NCBI GenBank assembly: GCA_012519985.1
Contig: JAAYPC010000285.1
Coordinates: 1 to 33,963, forward strand
Length of the DNA: 33,963 nucleotides
From: Fibrobacter sp.
GTDB taxonomy: Bacteria; Fibrobacterota; Chitinivibrionia; Chitinivibrionales; Chitinispirillaceae
Reading direction: 5' to 3'
Shown: positions 7,822 through 16,200 of the stretch, in pieces
How positions within the stretch are numbered: position 1 is the first letter of the stretch
Layout of the letters: every line of letters begins with the position of its first letter
Translations under genes and position numbers: made by a program
The notes under the pieces: generated by a model
The model's database searches: none
Seen by the model: the letters and a program-made list of their open reading frames with translations, nothing else
What the model was told of the DNA's origin: nothing

Positions 7822-8787
7822 ATGAGCACAAAGCCCAGAATCGTCGCTCCAGGCGTTATCTATCATGTCTATTCTGTTGGTGTTCATGAACTTCAAATGT
7901 TTAAAAAAGATGAGATTAAAACCTTCTTTCTTGAGCAGTTAGCCAAGACTATAAAGAAATACTGTTTCACCTGTCATGCATTTTCGATCTCTTTGAATCA
8001 GTACAGCCTGGTTCTTCAGTCCAATGATCAATCTATCTCCCTTGCCATGCAGCATTTTAATTCCATTCTTGCTAAAAAGGTTAATAAAGTGTTAAACCGT
8101 GAGGGCACTGCATTCTCCTCCCGCTTTAAATCGTCTATTGTAGAGGATGATCGACTTAAGGAACTTATACGCGCTGTTCATCTGGAAGGGGTACAATTGG
8201 GTGAAATGAGCCTGGATGAACTTGACCATTATAAGTTCTGCAGCCATTCGGTTTTTATGGGAAACTGCACAACTGAGCTGATTGATAAAGAAGCTGTACT
8301 GAAAAAGATAGGAATCGAATCCAAAGAGGAATATTTACAGTTTATAAAAGATATAGGTTGTAATGATGATATCACCTCTAAATTAAAAGAAATAAAGCGT
8401 GCAAAGCAGGGATTTCTGGATCCGCAGTTATATGTGATAGGGAAAGCGGATTTTGTTAAAAAAGTGATAGCGCTAGATCGTTGCAGGCGCTTACATATTG
8501 CCAATCATATCAGTGAAAACGTAAGAATGGAAACTATCCATGAAAAGGTAGCCCGGTTACTGATTATGGAAGATGAAGATCTTTATCGTGCCGGACAGTC
8601 CAATGTTCGCTCTACCGGTAGAGAACTTTTTGTTTTCATCTGCAAGAGCAGGTACGAATTCAGCGGTGCAGATGCTGCCCGATATCTGAGAGTAACGGAA
8701 TCGGCGGTTTCCAGAATGCTTACCAGATTTAAAAATGTGGAGAATAAGGAGTACCTTATAGAGAAAGTATTAGAAGAGATGACCTGA
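7822..8787 (+). CDS. RAYT/IS200-like Y1 transposase homologue, catalytically inactive, with C-terminal HTH
   Basis: The ATG at 7822 has AAAAAGGAG nine bases upstream and gives KPRIVAPGVIYHVYSVG, the standard opening of Y1_Tnp/REP-associated transposases. The alignment continues to about residue 125, but the usual HxH of the MPNHYH motif reads N59-Q60-Y61-S62, and the RY-xx-NP segment with the nucleophilic tyrosine reads RAVHLEGVQ, with Ala118 at the tyrosine position. Metal binding and the covalent DNA-tyrosine step should therefore be impossible. The rest (321 aa in total) ends in a helix-turn-helix (GADAARYLRVTESAVSRML, about residues 285-305), seen in other Y1_Tnp fusions. The frame is intact, so it may have been kept as a DNA-binding protein. 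Palindromes lie on both sides. Confidence 0.85.
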   Translation: MSTKPRIVAPGVIYHVYSVGVHELQMFKKDEIKTFFLEQLAKTIKKYCFTCHAFSISLNQYSLVLQSNDQSISLAMQHFNSILAKKVNKVLNREGTAFSSRFKSSIVEDDRLKELIRAVHLEGVQLGEMSLDELDHYKFCSHSVFMGNCTTELIDKEAVLKKIGIESKEEYLQFIKDIGCNDDITSKLKEIKRAKQGFLDPQLYVIGKADFVKKVIALDRCRRLHIANHISENVRMETIHEKVARLLIMEDEDLYRAGQSNVRSTGRELFVFICKSRYEFSGADAARYLRVTESAVSRMLTRFKNVENKEYLIEKVLEEMT

Positions 8788-9002
8788 ATAAAATGCCAGG
8801 TGAAATATTTTCAGGAAGGATTTATTTTTAATCTGCTTAAAAAGTAGACGTTTGCTCTACCTTAGAAATATGTAATGACTTCTTAAGGGAGCGGAGGTTT
8901 TTTCTGGCATATAAATCTCAATAATTAAAATTGAGGGCTATCCTGAAATAGCTGATTTGAATAGATGCCTATTGGTAAAGAAAAATTATCTATACCTTTT
9001 TC
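8788..9002. other. Intergenic region after the Y1 gene
   Basis: AT-rich, no gene supported. I see no obvious terminator hairpin. The sequence does not resemble the derivative units that begin just after it. Confidence 0.45.
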
Positions 9003-9168
9003 CGATTATTTTTCCCAAAATGGGAAATTTCCACGAACAGAAAATCCAGAATTGTTCTTCAGATCGTTACAGCCCTTTGCATATTACCAAGTCCTGCTCA
9101 TGACTCAAAAAAATGCTGCGGCAAAGAATTTATTGACGAAAGATTGAGTGGCGGCATTCTTCCCCATC
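9003..9168. mobile_element. Deletion derivative of the Y1 element, unit 1
   Basis: AACAGAAAATCCAGAATTG (about 9036-9054) matches the degraded Y1 start region, then TTTGCATATTACCAAG... CATGACTCAAAAAAA (about 9076-9113) and TTATTGACGAA (9130-9140) follow. The same succession recurs in unit 2, so this is the truncated right part of one non-autonomous copy. It runs into palindrome copy d. Confidence 0.6.
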
Positions 9169-9435
9169 CCCCAGAGATGCCTTCTTTTCCCGTTGAGGCT
9201 TCACCTCTGGGGAACCCACCTGGAATGGAAATTGCACCTCTATCCCCTCAAAAACCATCCCCTCAAATGAGAACCCCCCATGATCATGATCAGAAAACCC
9301 AGAATCGTTCCTATCTAAAGTTGTATAAGCCGTTTCAGACCTTTGCATATTACCAAGCCCTCTCATGACTCAAAAAAACACAGCCGTAATTTGATTATTG
9401 ACGAATAGACGACGTAACCAGTTGATTCCCAGCCT
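9169..9435 (+). mobile_element. Deletion derivative of the Y1 element, unit 2, with palindrome d
   Basis: Palindrome copy d (9169-9212) is followed by CTGGAATGGAAATTGCACCT and then by an ATG reading M-I-M-I-R-K-P-R-I-V-P-I and stop (about 9280-9318), the decayed first codons of the Y1 gene with its leader. The body of the gene is missing. The unit continues with TTTGCATATTACCAAGCC...CATGACTCAAAAAAA and ATTATTGACGAA, shared with unit 1. Palindrome d to palindrome e is 267 bp. This is a MITE-like internal-deletion product. Confidence 0.7.
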
Positions 9436-9613
9436 CCCCAGAGATGCTTCCCTTTTGCATTAAAGCTTCATCTCTGGGGAGCATGCCTGGAACCCAAATC
9501 CCCCCTTCCCTCAATAATGAATTACTATCTTCACCCTAATTGTATATTCAAAAGCCCAATCAGCTATTTTTTATCCGCTGGTTTTTTCAAAACCCTCTAA
9601 CCAATTAATACTT
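9436..9613. mobile_element. Palindrome e plus partial leader
   Basis: Palindrome copy e (9436-9479) is a better palindrome than its relatives: CCCCAGAGATG pairs perfectly with CATCTCTGGGG, with a compensating T where the others have C. It is followed by CTGGAACCCAAATCC..., a partial leader, and then the promoter region of the LysE gene. Confidence 0.65.
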
Positions 9614-10237
9614 ATGCCTCTGGAAGTAATGATTGCCTTTTCGGTTGCCTCCCTGCTCCTGGCGCTTTCCCCCGGACCGGACAATTTATTTGTACTGGTT
9701 CATTCTGCCTTGTATGGTCCTAAATCCGGGATAATTGTAATAGCAGGATTGTGCACTGGTTTACTTTTCCATACCACAATAGTTGCATTGGGCATTACAA
9801 CTCTTTTTAAAAATTATCCGATGGCATTTGTGCTTTTAAAGGTGACCGGCGCACTTTACCTGCTTTTTTTATCCTGGAACTCCTTCAGGGCTTCTGTAAA
9901 AAGAACAGAAAATCAGCAGCAGAGAAAAATCACCGGTTTTCATCTGTATCGAAGAGGGGTTATAATGAACGTGACTAACCCCAAAGTATCCATCTTTTTT
10001 CTGGCATTCCTGCCTCAATTTACCAGTGATGATTATGGTCCGTTATTATCCCAGTTTTTTATTCTGGGTGCTCTATTCATCTTTTCAACATTTCTGGTCT
10101 TCGGAGCTATTTCTTTGTTTTCCAGTCTTCTGTGCAAATTGATAAATGGTTCAGAGCTAGCCCAGAAAATAATGAACTGGATTGCTGGTACCGTGTTTGC
10201 GGGTATCGCTTTAAAACTGGTAGTAACAGGACTGTAG
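9614..10237 (+). CDS. LysE/RhtB-family exporter
   Basis: A 207-residue inner-membrane protein with six predicted transmembrane segments. The N-terminal signature LLALSPGPDNLFVLVHSAL (about residues 15-33) and the second conserved block NVTNPKVSIFFLAFLPQF (about residues 118-135) are diagnostic for the LysE/RhtB superfamily, which exports amino acids and related compounds by proton exchange. The substrate cannot be told from sequence. The ATG lacks an obvious Shine-Dalgarno sequence. The gene stands alone, with transposon derivatives upstream and palindrome copy f just after the stop. Confidence 0.92.
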   Translation: MPLEVMIAFSVASLLLALSPGPDNLFVLVHSALYGPKSGIIVIAGLCTGLLFHTTIVALGITTLFKNYPMAFVLLKVTGALYLLFLSWNSFRASVKRTENQQQRKITGFHLYRRGVIMNVTNPKVSIFFLAFLPQFTSDDYGPLLSQFFILGALFIFSTFLVFGAISLFSSLLCKLINGSELAQKIMNWIAGTVFAGIALKLVVTGL

Positions 10238-10283
10238 CAGCCGTTTTTATAGCAACTGCGCGGAAACGGTAGGCTTACACATC

Positions 10284-10327
10284 CCCCAGAGATGCCTTCT
10301 TTTCCCGTTGAGACTTCACCTCTGGGG
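10284..10327. repeat. Palindrome copy f between convergent genes
   Basis: A sixth copy (CCCCAGAGATGCC ... CTTCACCTCTGGGG) lies between the convergent LysE and Gx-transporter genes. It is bracketed by imperfect direct repeats: CCGTTTTTATAGCAACTGC (about 10241-10259) before it and CGGTTTTTATAACGGCTACTGC (about 10330-10351) after it, which look like a diverged target duplication. The structure could also act as a bidirectional terminator. Confidence 0.7.
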
Positions 10328-10502
10328 AACGGTTTTTATAACGGCTACTGCTGCCCAAAAAACTAAGATTATTTCATTGATATCTGGAATATTGGTGACA
10401 GTACCACTGATCTCATTTGTGATGATTAGAAGTGGCTTCTACCTTGTTATGGAAGCATATTCAGCTCTTCTTTACTTCGATATCGATTTCTCCACTCCTC
10501 TA

Positions 10503-11705
10503 TCATCTACTCACATATCCGCCTTTTTTTCTTTCCTCCTCTGCTGGGGGCGCTTCCAGCGGGGACTCCTCTGAACCCGAATTCGCTTTTACACCGTCTT
10601 TCCATTTGTCACTTATAGATGATTGTACTCTTTGAAGATATTCGGTTATGGCTTCAGAAGGAGCTCTTAGAAAATTCAGGCCGGCAATACTCTCTTTGCT
10701 TTTGGCAAAACTGAGCAGGTCGGGAAATGATTCCAGGGCCAGGATCCCTGCAATCAGAGTTGCATAATGATTGCGGAAAAGCACACCTAATACAGAGAAA
10801 AAAGTCTCATGAAACCGAAACTGTGTAAGTAGAAATCCAGCTTCTATCCATATCCACACTCTTAAGATCTGTAAACCAGCCATGTTTAATCCTTCATAGG
10901 TCAGAAAAGAGACTACTGGAAGCCGTTTCCCATAGGAAAAAAACAGATACATAGAGAGTATGAATAGAAAAAGAGGCCAGAATTTTAATGGATAGGTTAT
11001 CATTTTCCATGAACGACGGATTAGGGTAATCATAATGGTAAAGATCACTGCAATAGTTGAAATGACAAGAATATTGTTTATAGCAAAAAGAGAAAAACAA
11101 AACAGAAGTACCAGACTGCATATTATCGCGTTTTTTACAGTTAATGAATTTCTGCCGGTAGAAAAATTACGTGTCACTTCTGGTAATTCCATACGGTTCA
11201 GGATATTCCATACCGGTGGAACGATCAGTCCAGCGAATGTGCCAAAAACTATCGATGCAGCTCCCATAAAGGGAAGTTGGTAAAAAACTGAAGCATTATG
11301 TGTAAGCAGGAAATAAACAACAAGCAATTGAGCACTGTTATGGAAAAATGCCCCTGTAATACTTAGACCGATTGTACCTAACAATCCACGTTTTCCCAGA
11401 ACATTCCATGCCATTCCCATAGCTGCAGTGGCTACAATACCTCCTGAGAGCGAAAGGGAAAGGGTAAGAAGAGAAAATCCAAAATAAAAACCGGAAATCC
11501 AGGAGCGAAGAAGTGTGAATAGTATTGCATCCTTAACTCCAAAACGGATTATCCATACAACCGTAATGCAGTTTGCCAGACCAGGTTTAAGCCATGGCAG
11601 AAATGGGATCCGGGGCAAAAACAACTCCAGTGCATTCAAGGAGATCGCCAGCAGAAGCCAAATGGTTTTTATCGAAAACAGATTTCTCTCATCGTGCGAT
11701 TGCAT
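10503..11705 (-). CDS. Gx transporter / HepPP_syn_I-like membrane protein with long C-terminal extension
   Basis: The first about 170 residues match the Gx-transporter family (older name heptaprenyl diphosphate synthase component I): LNALELFLPRIPFLPWLKPGLANCITVVW, then FTLLRSWISGFYFG and a GGIVATAAMGMAW ... GAFFHNSAQL block, all transmembrane. Family members are S-component-like substrate binders. This protein is 400 residues; residues about 190-345 add further membrane segments, possibly an EcfT-like partner fused on, and the tail is a charged Pro/Glu/Lys stretch. I choose the start at 11705, with AGGTG nine bases upstream; it overlaps the NusG_II gene by 17 bp, implying one operon. The substrate is unknown. 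Confidence 0.8.
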   Translation of the reverse strand: MQSHDERNLFSIKTIWLLLAISLNALELFLPRIPFLPWLKPGLANCITVVWIIRFGVKDAILFTLLRSWISGFYFGFSLLTLSLSLSGGIVATAAMGMAWNVLGKRGLLGTIGLSITGAFFHNSAQLLVVYFLLTHNASVFYQLPFMGAASIVFGTFAGLIVPPVWNILNRMELPEVTRNFSTGRNSLTVKNAIICSLVLLFCFSLFAINNILVISTIAVIFTIMITLIRRSWKMITYPLKFWPLFLFILSMYLFFSYGKRLPVVSFLTYEGLNMAGLQILRVWIWIEAGFLLTQFRFHETFFSVLGVLFRNHYATLIAGILALESFPDLLSFAKSKESIAGLNFLRAPSEAITEYLQRVQSSISDKWKDGVKANSGSEESPLEAPPAEEERKKGGYVSR

Positions 11706-12090
11706 CAAGCATATCACCTTTTTTGGCATCGATAGTAATCAGGATATGGTTGGGGATACAGACAATCTGGCTGGTAGTCTTACTTATATGGCCCTGACGT
11801 ATGCAGAGCTGATGAGGACAGGGGGAGCTACAAACAGAAACAGACCGGTTTTGGACTTTAACTTTCATTATTCCAATTTTCCCCTTAACATCAAATATCC
11901 GGTTTTGATCCACCGGATATTCTGCAATGATCCGGTTATCCTCGAAAACCAACACTGTTTGGGGAGAAAGAGACCTGATTGCTGGAATCGTGAGAAAAAT
12001 TCCAATTAAAATGATGGAAATAATCACAACATCACACCAGGAAAACCGATGTAATACCGGATAGTCGAACTTGTTGATTTGGTCTGCCAT
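11689..12090 (-). CDS. NusG domain II-containing membrane protein
   Basis: A transmembrane helix at about residues 22-42 (VVIISIILIGIFLTIPAI) anchors an external NusG_II (DUF1312) domain. The diagnostic block is CSSPCPHQLCIRQGHISK ... IVCIPNHILITI, with four cysteines (three in the first block, one in IVCIPN) at the positions usual for this family. NusG_II proteins are commonly adjacent to Gx transporters and to ApbE-type flavin transferase or Rnf genes; only the Gx partner is present here. The start lacks a clear ribosome binding site. The 3' end overlaps the Gx gene, so the two are coexpressed. Confidence 0.88.
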   Translation of the reverse strand: MADQINKFDYPVLHRFSWCDVVIISIILIGIFLTIPAIRSLSPQTVLVFEDNRIIAEYPVDQNRIFDVKGKIGIMKVKVQNRSVSVCSSPCPHQLCIRQGHISKTTSQIVCIPNHILITIDAKKGDMLDAIAR

Positions 12091-12258
12091 TATGATATAA
12101 TCAGATACGTTTTAGTGTTAAACTCATTTTCAAGATATGCGATTTATATGGAATCTTTAATATATAAGGCATCACGAAAAGAGAACTGTTCAGAAAGCAA
12201 AATTCCTGTGATAGGACGGATTTTAGCAGATATAACCATTCTGGCTATCTTGTTGTAT

Positions 12259-13146
12259 TTAGTGAACAGTATCTTTTTGCATCTCGTTTGATTTGGACTT
12301 TGCTTGAACTATTAATTTGGCATAGTACCTGTAATTACTGGTTGCCAGACCTGCATACACAGAAGCTTCCGAAAAAGCCCATAATTTCAGTATAGCCAAC
12401 CTCCCCTGAGTTATGTCAAATCTTCCCACGCGATAAGAGTGATCAGCAGGTCTTCCGATTTTTCGCTGCATATAAACAGCCATCGAATCTGCCTGTGGTC
12501 TTATCCATGAGTCTAAGGAATCTAAAGGAGCGGTTTCGCTTTCCAGTTCATATTGGGTCAATAACCCGTTTTTATCAAAATGAAATGCACCTTTTAACAC
12601 CACTGATCCCAGAAGGATAGAATCCACAATAATTGAATTTCCTTCATCAGTTAAATTTCGGAACTGGCCTGCCAGAACCATAAACCCTTTTTTTGAGATT
12701 CCAAATGGGATGTTTTCAAACTGATAAGGTTTTGCCGGGTTTTTCGACAGTTCCTGATGAAGGTAGAGAGAATCAGCTCTTTTTTTTAGAATCTCTCTTT
12801 TACTCTGCTCCAGAAGAACCGCAGTTTCTTCTTTATCACGAAGCCGTTGGATAGACCAGTTGATTATTTGACAGGGGTGTACATCGATAGGATTGAGTCC
12901 GGTTTCGGTTGCATACATCTTAACAAGCTCAGGATACTCCTGAGATTCGGTTATAAGACTGATGTCAGATTTCCATTTTAACAGAGCCTTACGGGAAGGC
13001 AGGGAATCACCGGTACAAAGCTTATACTTCTGGAGCAGTTTTTCCTCCAGTTCTGAAAAAAACAGGCTGTCAGAATCTTCCTGAGAGAAAAGATTAGAAA
13101 ATATAGCGCTTAAAAAAATGATGAAAAACCGGAGTTTATGATTCAT
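12259..13146 (-). CDS. Exported hypothetical protein, 295 aa
   Basis: A signal peptide (MNHKLRFFIIFLSAIFSNLFS) precedes a 275-residue mature region that I do not recognise. The first half is charged and helical; the second half alternates strands (GFMVLAGQFRNLTDEGNSIIVDSILLGSVVLKGAFHF) and could be a beta-rich periplasmic domain. Its ATG overlaps the stop codon of the 603-residue gene by one base (TAATG), so translation is coupled to the MoxR-type operon upstream. By position it is likely the envelope-facing partner of that operon; this is an inference. Confidence 0.7.
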   Translation of the reverse strand: MNHKLRFFIIFLSAIFSNLFSQEDSDSLFFSELEEKLLQKYKLCTGDSLPSRKALLKWKSDISLITESQEYPELVKMYATETGLNPIDVHPCQIINWSIQRLRDKEETAVLLEQSKREILKKRADSLYLHQELSKNPAKPYQFENIPFGISKKGFMVLAGQFRNLTDEGNSIIVDSILLGSVVLKGAFHFDKNGLLTQYELESETAPLDSLDSWIRPQADSMAVYMQRKIGRPADHSYRVGRFDITQGRLAILKLWAFSEASVYAGLATSNYRYYAKLIVQAKSKSNEMQKDTVH

Positions 13147-14957
13147 TAGTCACCAATAAACCTTCCTGCCCAACTGCGTACAGTTTTCCCGTTAAGAATA
13201 TGGAATTTGCGTAAGCGCCGCAGTGTCTCATTAGAAAATGTGTTAATGGGAATCCACAGGAGATGTTTTTTATATTTTGATGCCAGATTTCTAAGAAAAA
13301 CACCTGGCTTTTTCTGTGCAATGTAGGCGATAACCCGTTCCTGGCTAAAAAGAAGTGAACCAATGGTCAGGCGTGCTGCCAGATTGGGTAGTTGCATATC
13401 TTTGGTGATTTCAAAGACATTGGGAATCTGTTTGGGGGGATAAAGAAGTGCCAGACCTCCATAATTGCATTGCGCGATTCCCGGACCGATTAGATTATCA
13501 AACGGGTCGGTGGCATAGAAGCTAAGGGTAGATTCCTCCTGATGTTCAGCATACCATGTGGCGCAATGGGGATAATCCTGATCGTGGGAATCATCAAAGA
13601 TTATAATCACTGTATCGATCTTGCCCCTTGATGGTGGTATCTCCTTTACGTAAATGTCTCCGGTATGCCAGTTTCTCAATGTTTCTCTGATATCGATTCC
13701 GTCTTTAACAGAAGAACTGAACTTCTCGTTTTTGATGAAATCTTCTACCATTATTTTCAGACTTTTCTTTCTGATATAGGCATTGAACCGTTCGATGCGT
13801 ACGTCTTCAGGAATATGGGAACACATTCCAAATGGATTCCAGGTAAAACGGTATTTTTTTTTGCGCTCAAGGGAAGGATCTGGTTTTATGGAAATTGTCC
13901 GCCACTGAAGATCAAAGTCACGGAAAAGATTAACTGCATCAGCTACTCCCCATTGCGGGGTACTGATCCGGTTTATTCCTATTCCGATATAATCAGAGTC
14001 CTCTTCTATTGAAATGTATGGATAATAGCGGGCGCTCTTTAGAATTCTGAGTGCAAATGAGTTGCCTCCTACCCCCTTGGCCGATTCTACTATATCAAAA
14101 AGAGACGGCATCAACCTTCCTGAGGATACGGTAAGATTCCGCAGAAAGGTAAGTGCGGCTTGAATACGTACAGGAGAAAGGGAGATGATTTCTTCTTTTT
14201 GGGTGTAATAATCATCTCTGGTTTCCCGGAAGAGGTCTTTTATGGTCTCGATCTCATCAAAGGGTTCCGCGAAAAGATCATGGCGCTCCTTTTCGTATTT
14301 ACCGGTAATAAAAGGGAGCTCTCCCAGGGCAAAATAGAGATGGTCAGGGTTGATCAGTGAAGAAATTATGGAACAGTCATCATGATCTTCAAATTTCAGA
14401 TTGCAGCTTTTTTCCTGGAAAAAATGGAAAACGGTACGGATAAAGGTTCTGAAGTGAACCAGAACTAAAATATTGCTGAATCTAGTCCTGAGTTGGTGAA
14501 TCTGTGAAGCAATGTACTGCCCTTCATGATCATTGCCGGAGCCTTTTTCAGGGTTTTCCAGTGCTTTTAGACAAAGAGCACAGAAAAGATCAAAGCCCAG
14601 TCTGGAAGCTGCATAGGGATCGGGCAGTGCAGGAAGCGGTGTAGGTGGCTTCAAATATGGTGAACCGATACAGAAAAATGGTTTGTAATTCTGCATGGAT
14701 TGCCTGACTGCTTCAATGGATGCATCGCAGGGGTCAATTGGGAAATAGAAGATAGAGTCGGAAACCGTTCTTGCTGCCAGAACACTGACAAGAGGCAGTT
14801 TGTCAATCGCACTCCCGAGGGATTGCTGGAAAACAGATGGTATATCAACTGCAATGCAGTCGAAGCTTTGCTTGAGAAAAAGCGATCTCACATATCTGGC
14901 AAAAAAAATACTGCCGTGAAGATATGGGATAATTGTTATTCCTGGGTTCAGAATCAC
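13146..14957 (-). CDS. Unrecognised 603-aa protein partnered with MoxR-type ATPase
   Basis: No family is recognised with confidence. The N-terminal 100 residues (GITIIPYLHGSIFFARYVRSLF ... FDCIAVDIPSVFQQ ... PIDPCDASIEAVRQ) faintly echo the opening of DUF5682/ChaN-TraB-like proteins found beside MoxR ATPases, where a shared-gene block often also has a VWA protein. Residues about 420-520 hold a segment with KIDTVIIIFDDSHDQDYPHC and FYATDPFDNLIGPGIAQCNYGG; no VWA MIDAS motif (DxSxS) is visible. No signal peptide or membrane helix. The gene starts 3 bp after the ATPase stop and overlaps the exported protein by 1 bp, a tight three-gene operon. It is the likely client or effector of the ATPase. 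Confidence 0.7.
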   Translation of the reverse strand: MILNPGITIIPYLHGSIFFARYVRSLFLKQSFDCIAVDIPSVFQQSLGSAIDKLPLVSVLAARTVSDSIFYFPIDPCDASIEAVRQSMQNYKPFFCIGSPYLKPPTPLPALPDPYAASRLGFDLFCALCLKALENPEKGSGNDHEGQYIASQIHQLRTRFSNILVLVHFRTFIRTVFHFFQEKSCNLKFEDHDDCSIISSLINPDHLYFALGELPFITGKYEKERHDLFAEPFDEIETIKDLFRETRDDYYTQKEEIISLSPVRIQAALTFLRNLTVSSGRLMPSLFDIVESAKGVGGNSFALRILKSARYYPYISIEEDSDYIGIGINRISTPQWGVADAVNLFRDFDLQWRTISIKPDPSLERKKKYRFTWNPFGMCSHIPEDVRIERFNAYIRKKSLKIMVEDFIKNEKFSSSVKDGIDIRETLRNWHTGDIYVKEIPPSRGKIDTVIIIFDDSHDQDYPHCATWYAEHQEESTLSFYATDPFDNLIGPGIAQCNYGGLALLYPPKQIPNVFEITKDMQLPNLAARLTIGSLLFSQERVIAYIAQKKPGVFLRNLASKYKKHLLWIPINTFSNETLRRLRKFHILNGKTVRSWAGRFIGD

Positions 14958-14960
14958 AGA

Positions 14961-15887
14961 TCAGTCCTCATTGCTGTCGGGATTGAGCGAGTCATCATCT
15001 GAGAAAAAGAAGTCTCCCAGGTTCATTGATGGAATGTGCTCACCGGAGAGTTTCCTTTTTGCTGCCAGACTCTCCATGTCCAATGCATCTTCTCCCAGTA
15101 TCTGCACAACAGCATTCTTGAAGAGCTGTTCGGTGTCATTTGAATCACCTGAATTCTTTAATTTCAGGGAATATCTGAGCGCACTGATTCCATCACGTAC
15201 AGAGTAGGGAAGATCCAGATTGTGAGCTTTCTGCAGAAAATCCACACACATCTGCAGCAGTTCTTCATCTGAAAAGGGCAGATTATACTGCAGGATTTTA
15301 AGTTCATCCTCACGGTTGGGAAAAGGAATCTGGATTCCGGGCTGAAGCCGTGACATAATGTAGTCGGGGATTTCGAATGTAGAGGAATCCTCATTCATGG
15401 TAACAGCAGCTCTGAATTCTTTATGGGCAGTAACAGTGATACCTGCGATAATGGATTCCACAGTTCTCCGATTGTCAAAGAGCCCGGCCAGTGAGGCCCA
15501 TGATTTTTCGGACATACGGTTTCCTTCATCCAGGATCGCAACACCACCGGTGATTACAGCCGAAAGAAGGGGACTGGCATGGTAGGTGATTTTGCCATTT
15601 TCCGACAGCACAGGAGTTACCAGAAGATCCTCCGGTCTTGTGTCACTTGTGCACTGCATAATGTAAACATCCTGATTGCGTTCACGGGCTGCAGCTATGG
15701 CCATGGTTGTTTTACCTATACCGGGGTGTCCAATGATCCGGGGTGTTAATGGTAAATCATCTTTATCTATTACCATCCAGCAGGCATGAAGCTGGCGCAG
15801 AGGTTCATTCTGTCCTATCCACTGGACCTGACTGGTCAGAGGATGAGAAAGCACCAGTTCAATGTTATCTATCACTTTTTTCATCAT
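14961..15887 (-). CDS. MoxR-type AAA+ ATPase
   Basis: Walker A is G53-H-P-G-I-G-K-T-T61, Walker B is GGVAILDEGNRM near residue 115, and a sensor-1-like AAVTMNED and the arginine-rich IMSRLQPG follow. The layout corresponds to the MoxR/AAA_5 group (CbbQ/NirQ-like), chaperone-like ATPases that remodel or insert cofactors into partner proteins. The 308-residue length is typical; the acidic C-terminal tail is not part of the core. The GAGGAT upstream of tandem ATG codons supports the start. It is the first gene of the minus-strand operon whose second member is the 603-residue protein. Confidence 0.9.
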   Translation of the reverse strand: MMKKVIDNIELVLSHPLTSQVQWIGQNEPLRQLHACWMVIDKDDLPLTPRIIGHPGIGKTTMAIAAARERNQDVYIMQCTSDTRPEDLLVTPVLSENGKITYHASPLLSAVITGGVAILDEGNRMSEKSWASLAGLFDNRRTVESIIAGITVTAHKEFRAAVTMNEDSSTFEIPDYIMSRLQPGIQIPFPNREDELKILQYNLPFSDEELLQMCVDFLQKAHNLDLPYSVRDGISALRYSLKLKNSGDSNDTEQLFKNAVVQILGEDALDMESLAAKRKLSGEHIPSMNLGDFFFSDDDSLNPDSNED

Positions 15888-16200
15888 TAATCCTCAGGGC
15901 TAATGTGTATTGGCAAAACACAAAAAGAGCAGGTGAGTAGGAAATTCGTTTGCTTTTCCTTAATATTTAAGGATTGCTATCTTTATGATTTAAAAATATA
16001 TAATAATCCCCAAATTTGGGAATGGATCATCTCTATCGTTGAAATTTGCTCAAATAAGCCATAATTGGACAATTTGCCTCGGTTTTTCACGTACTGTTTT
16101 TATATCCTTCCGCAGAATGTAATTTATCCACTCCTAAAATTAACCTGTAAATTATGCCGGATCGTCATAGAAGAGGGTCCGGATGAAGAACTGTTAAAAG
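15888..16200. promoter_or_regulatory. Divergent promoter region with 12-bp palindrome
   Basis: The 313-bp gap separates the divergent MoxR operon and typA. It contains a perfect palindrome CCCAAATTTGGG (16009-16020) directly beside a TATAAT (15999-16004), and the same AT-rich patch reads TATTAT on the other strand. The arrangement would suit an operator acting on one or both promoters. No regulator is identified, and the positions are visual matches only. Confidence 0.4.

Noticed and set aside
12079..12291. A 70-codon plus-strand frame with a hydrophobic C-terminus
   Set aside because: It lies mostly in the gap beside the NusG_II start and overlaps the end of the convergent exported-protein gene. 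No ribosome binding site is present, so I treat it as chance.
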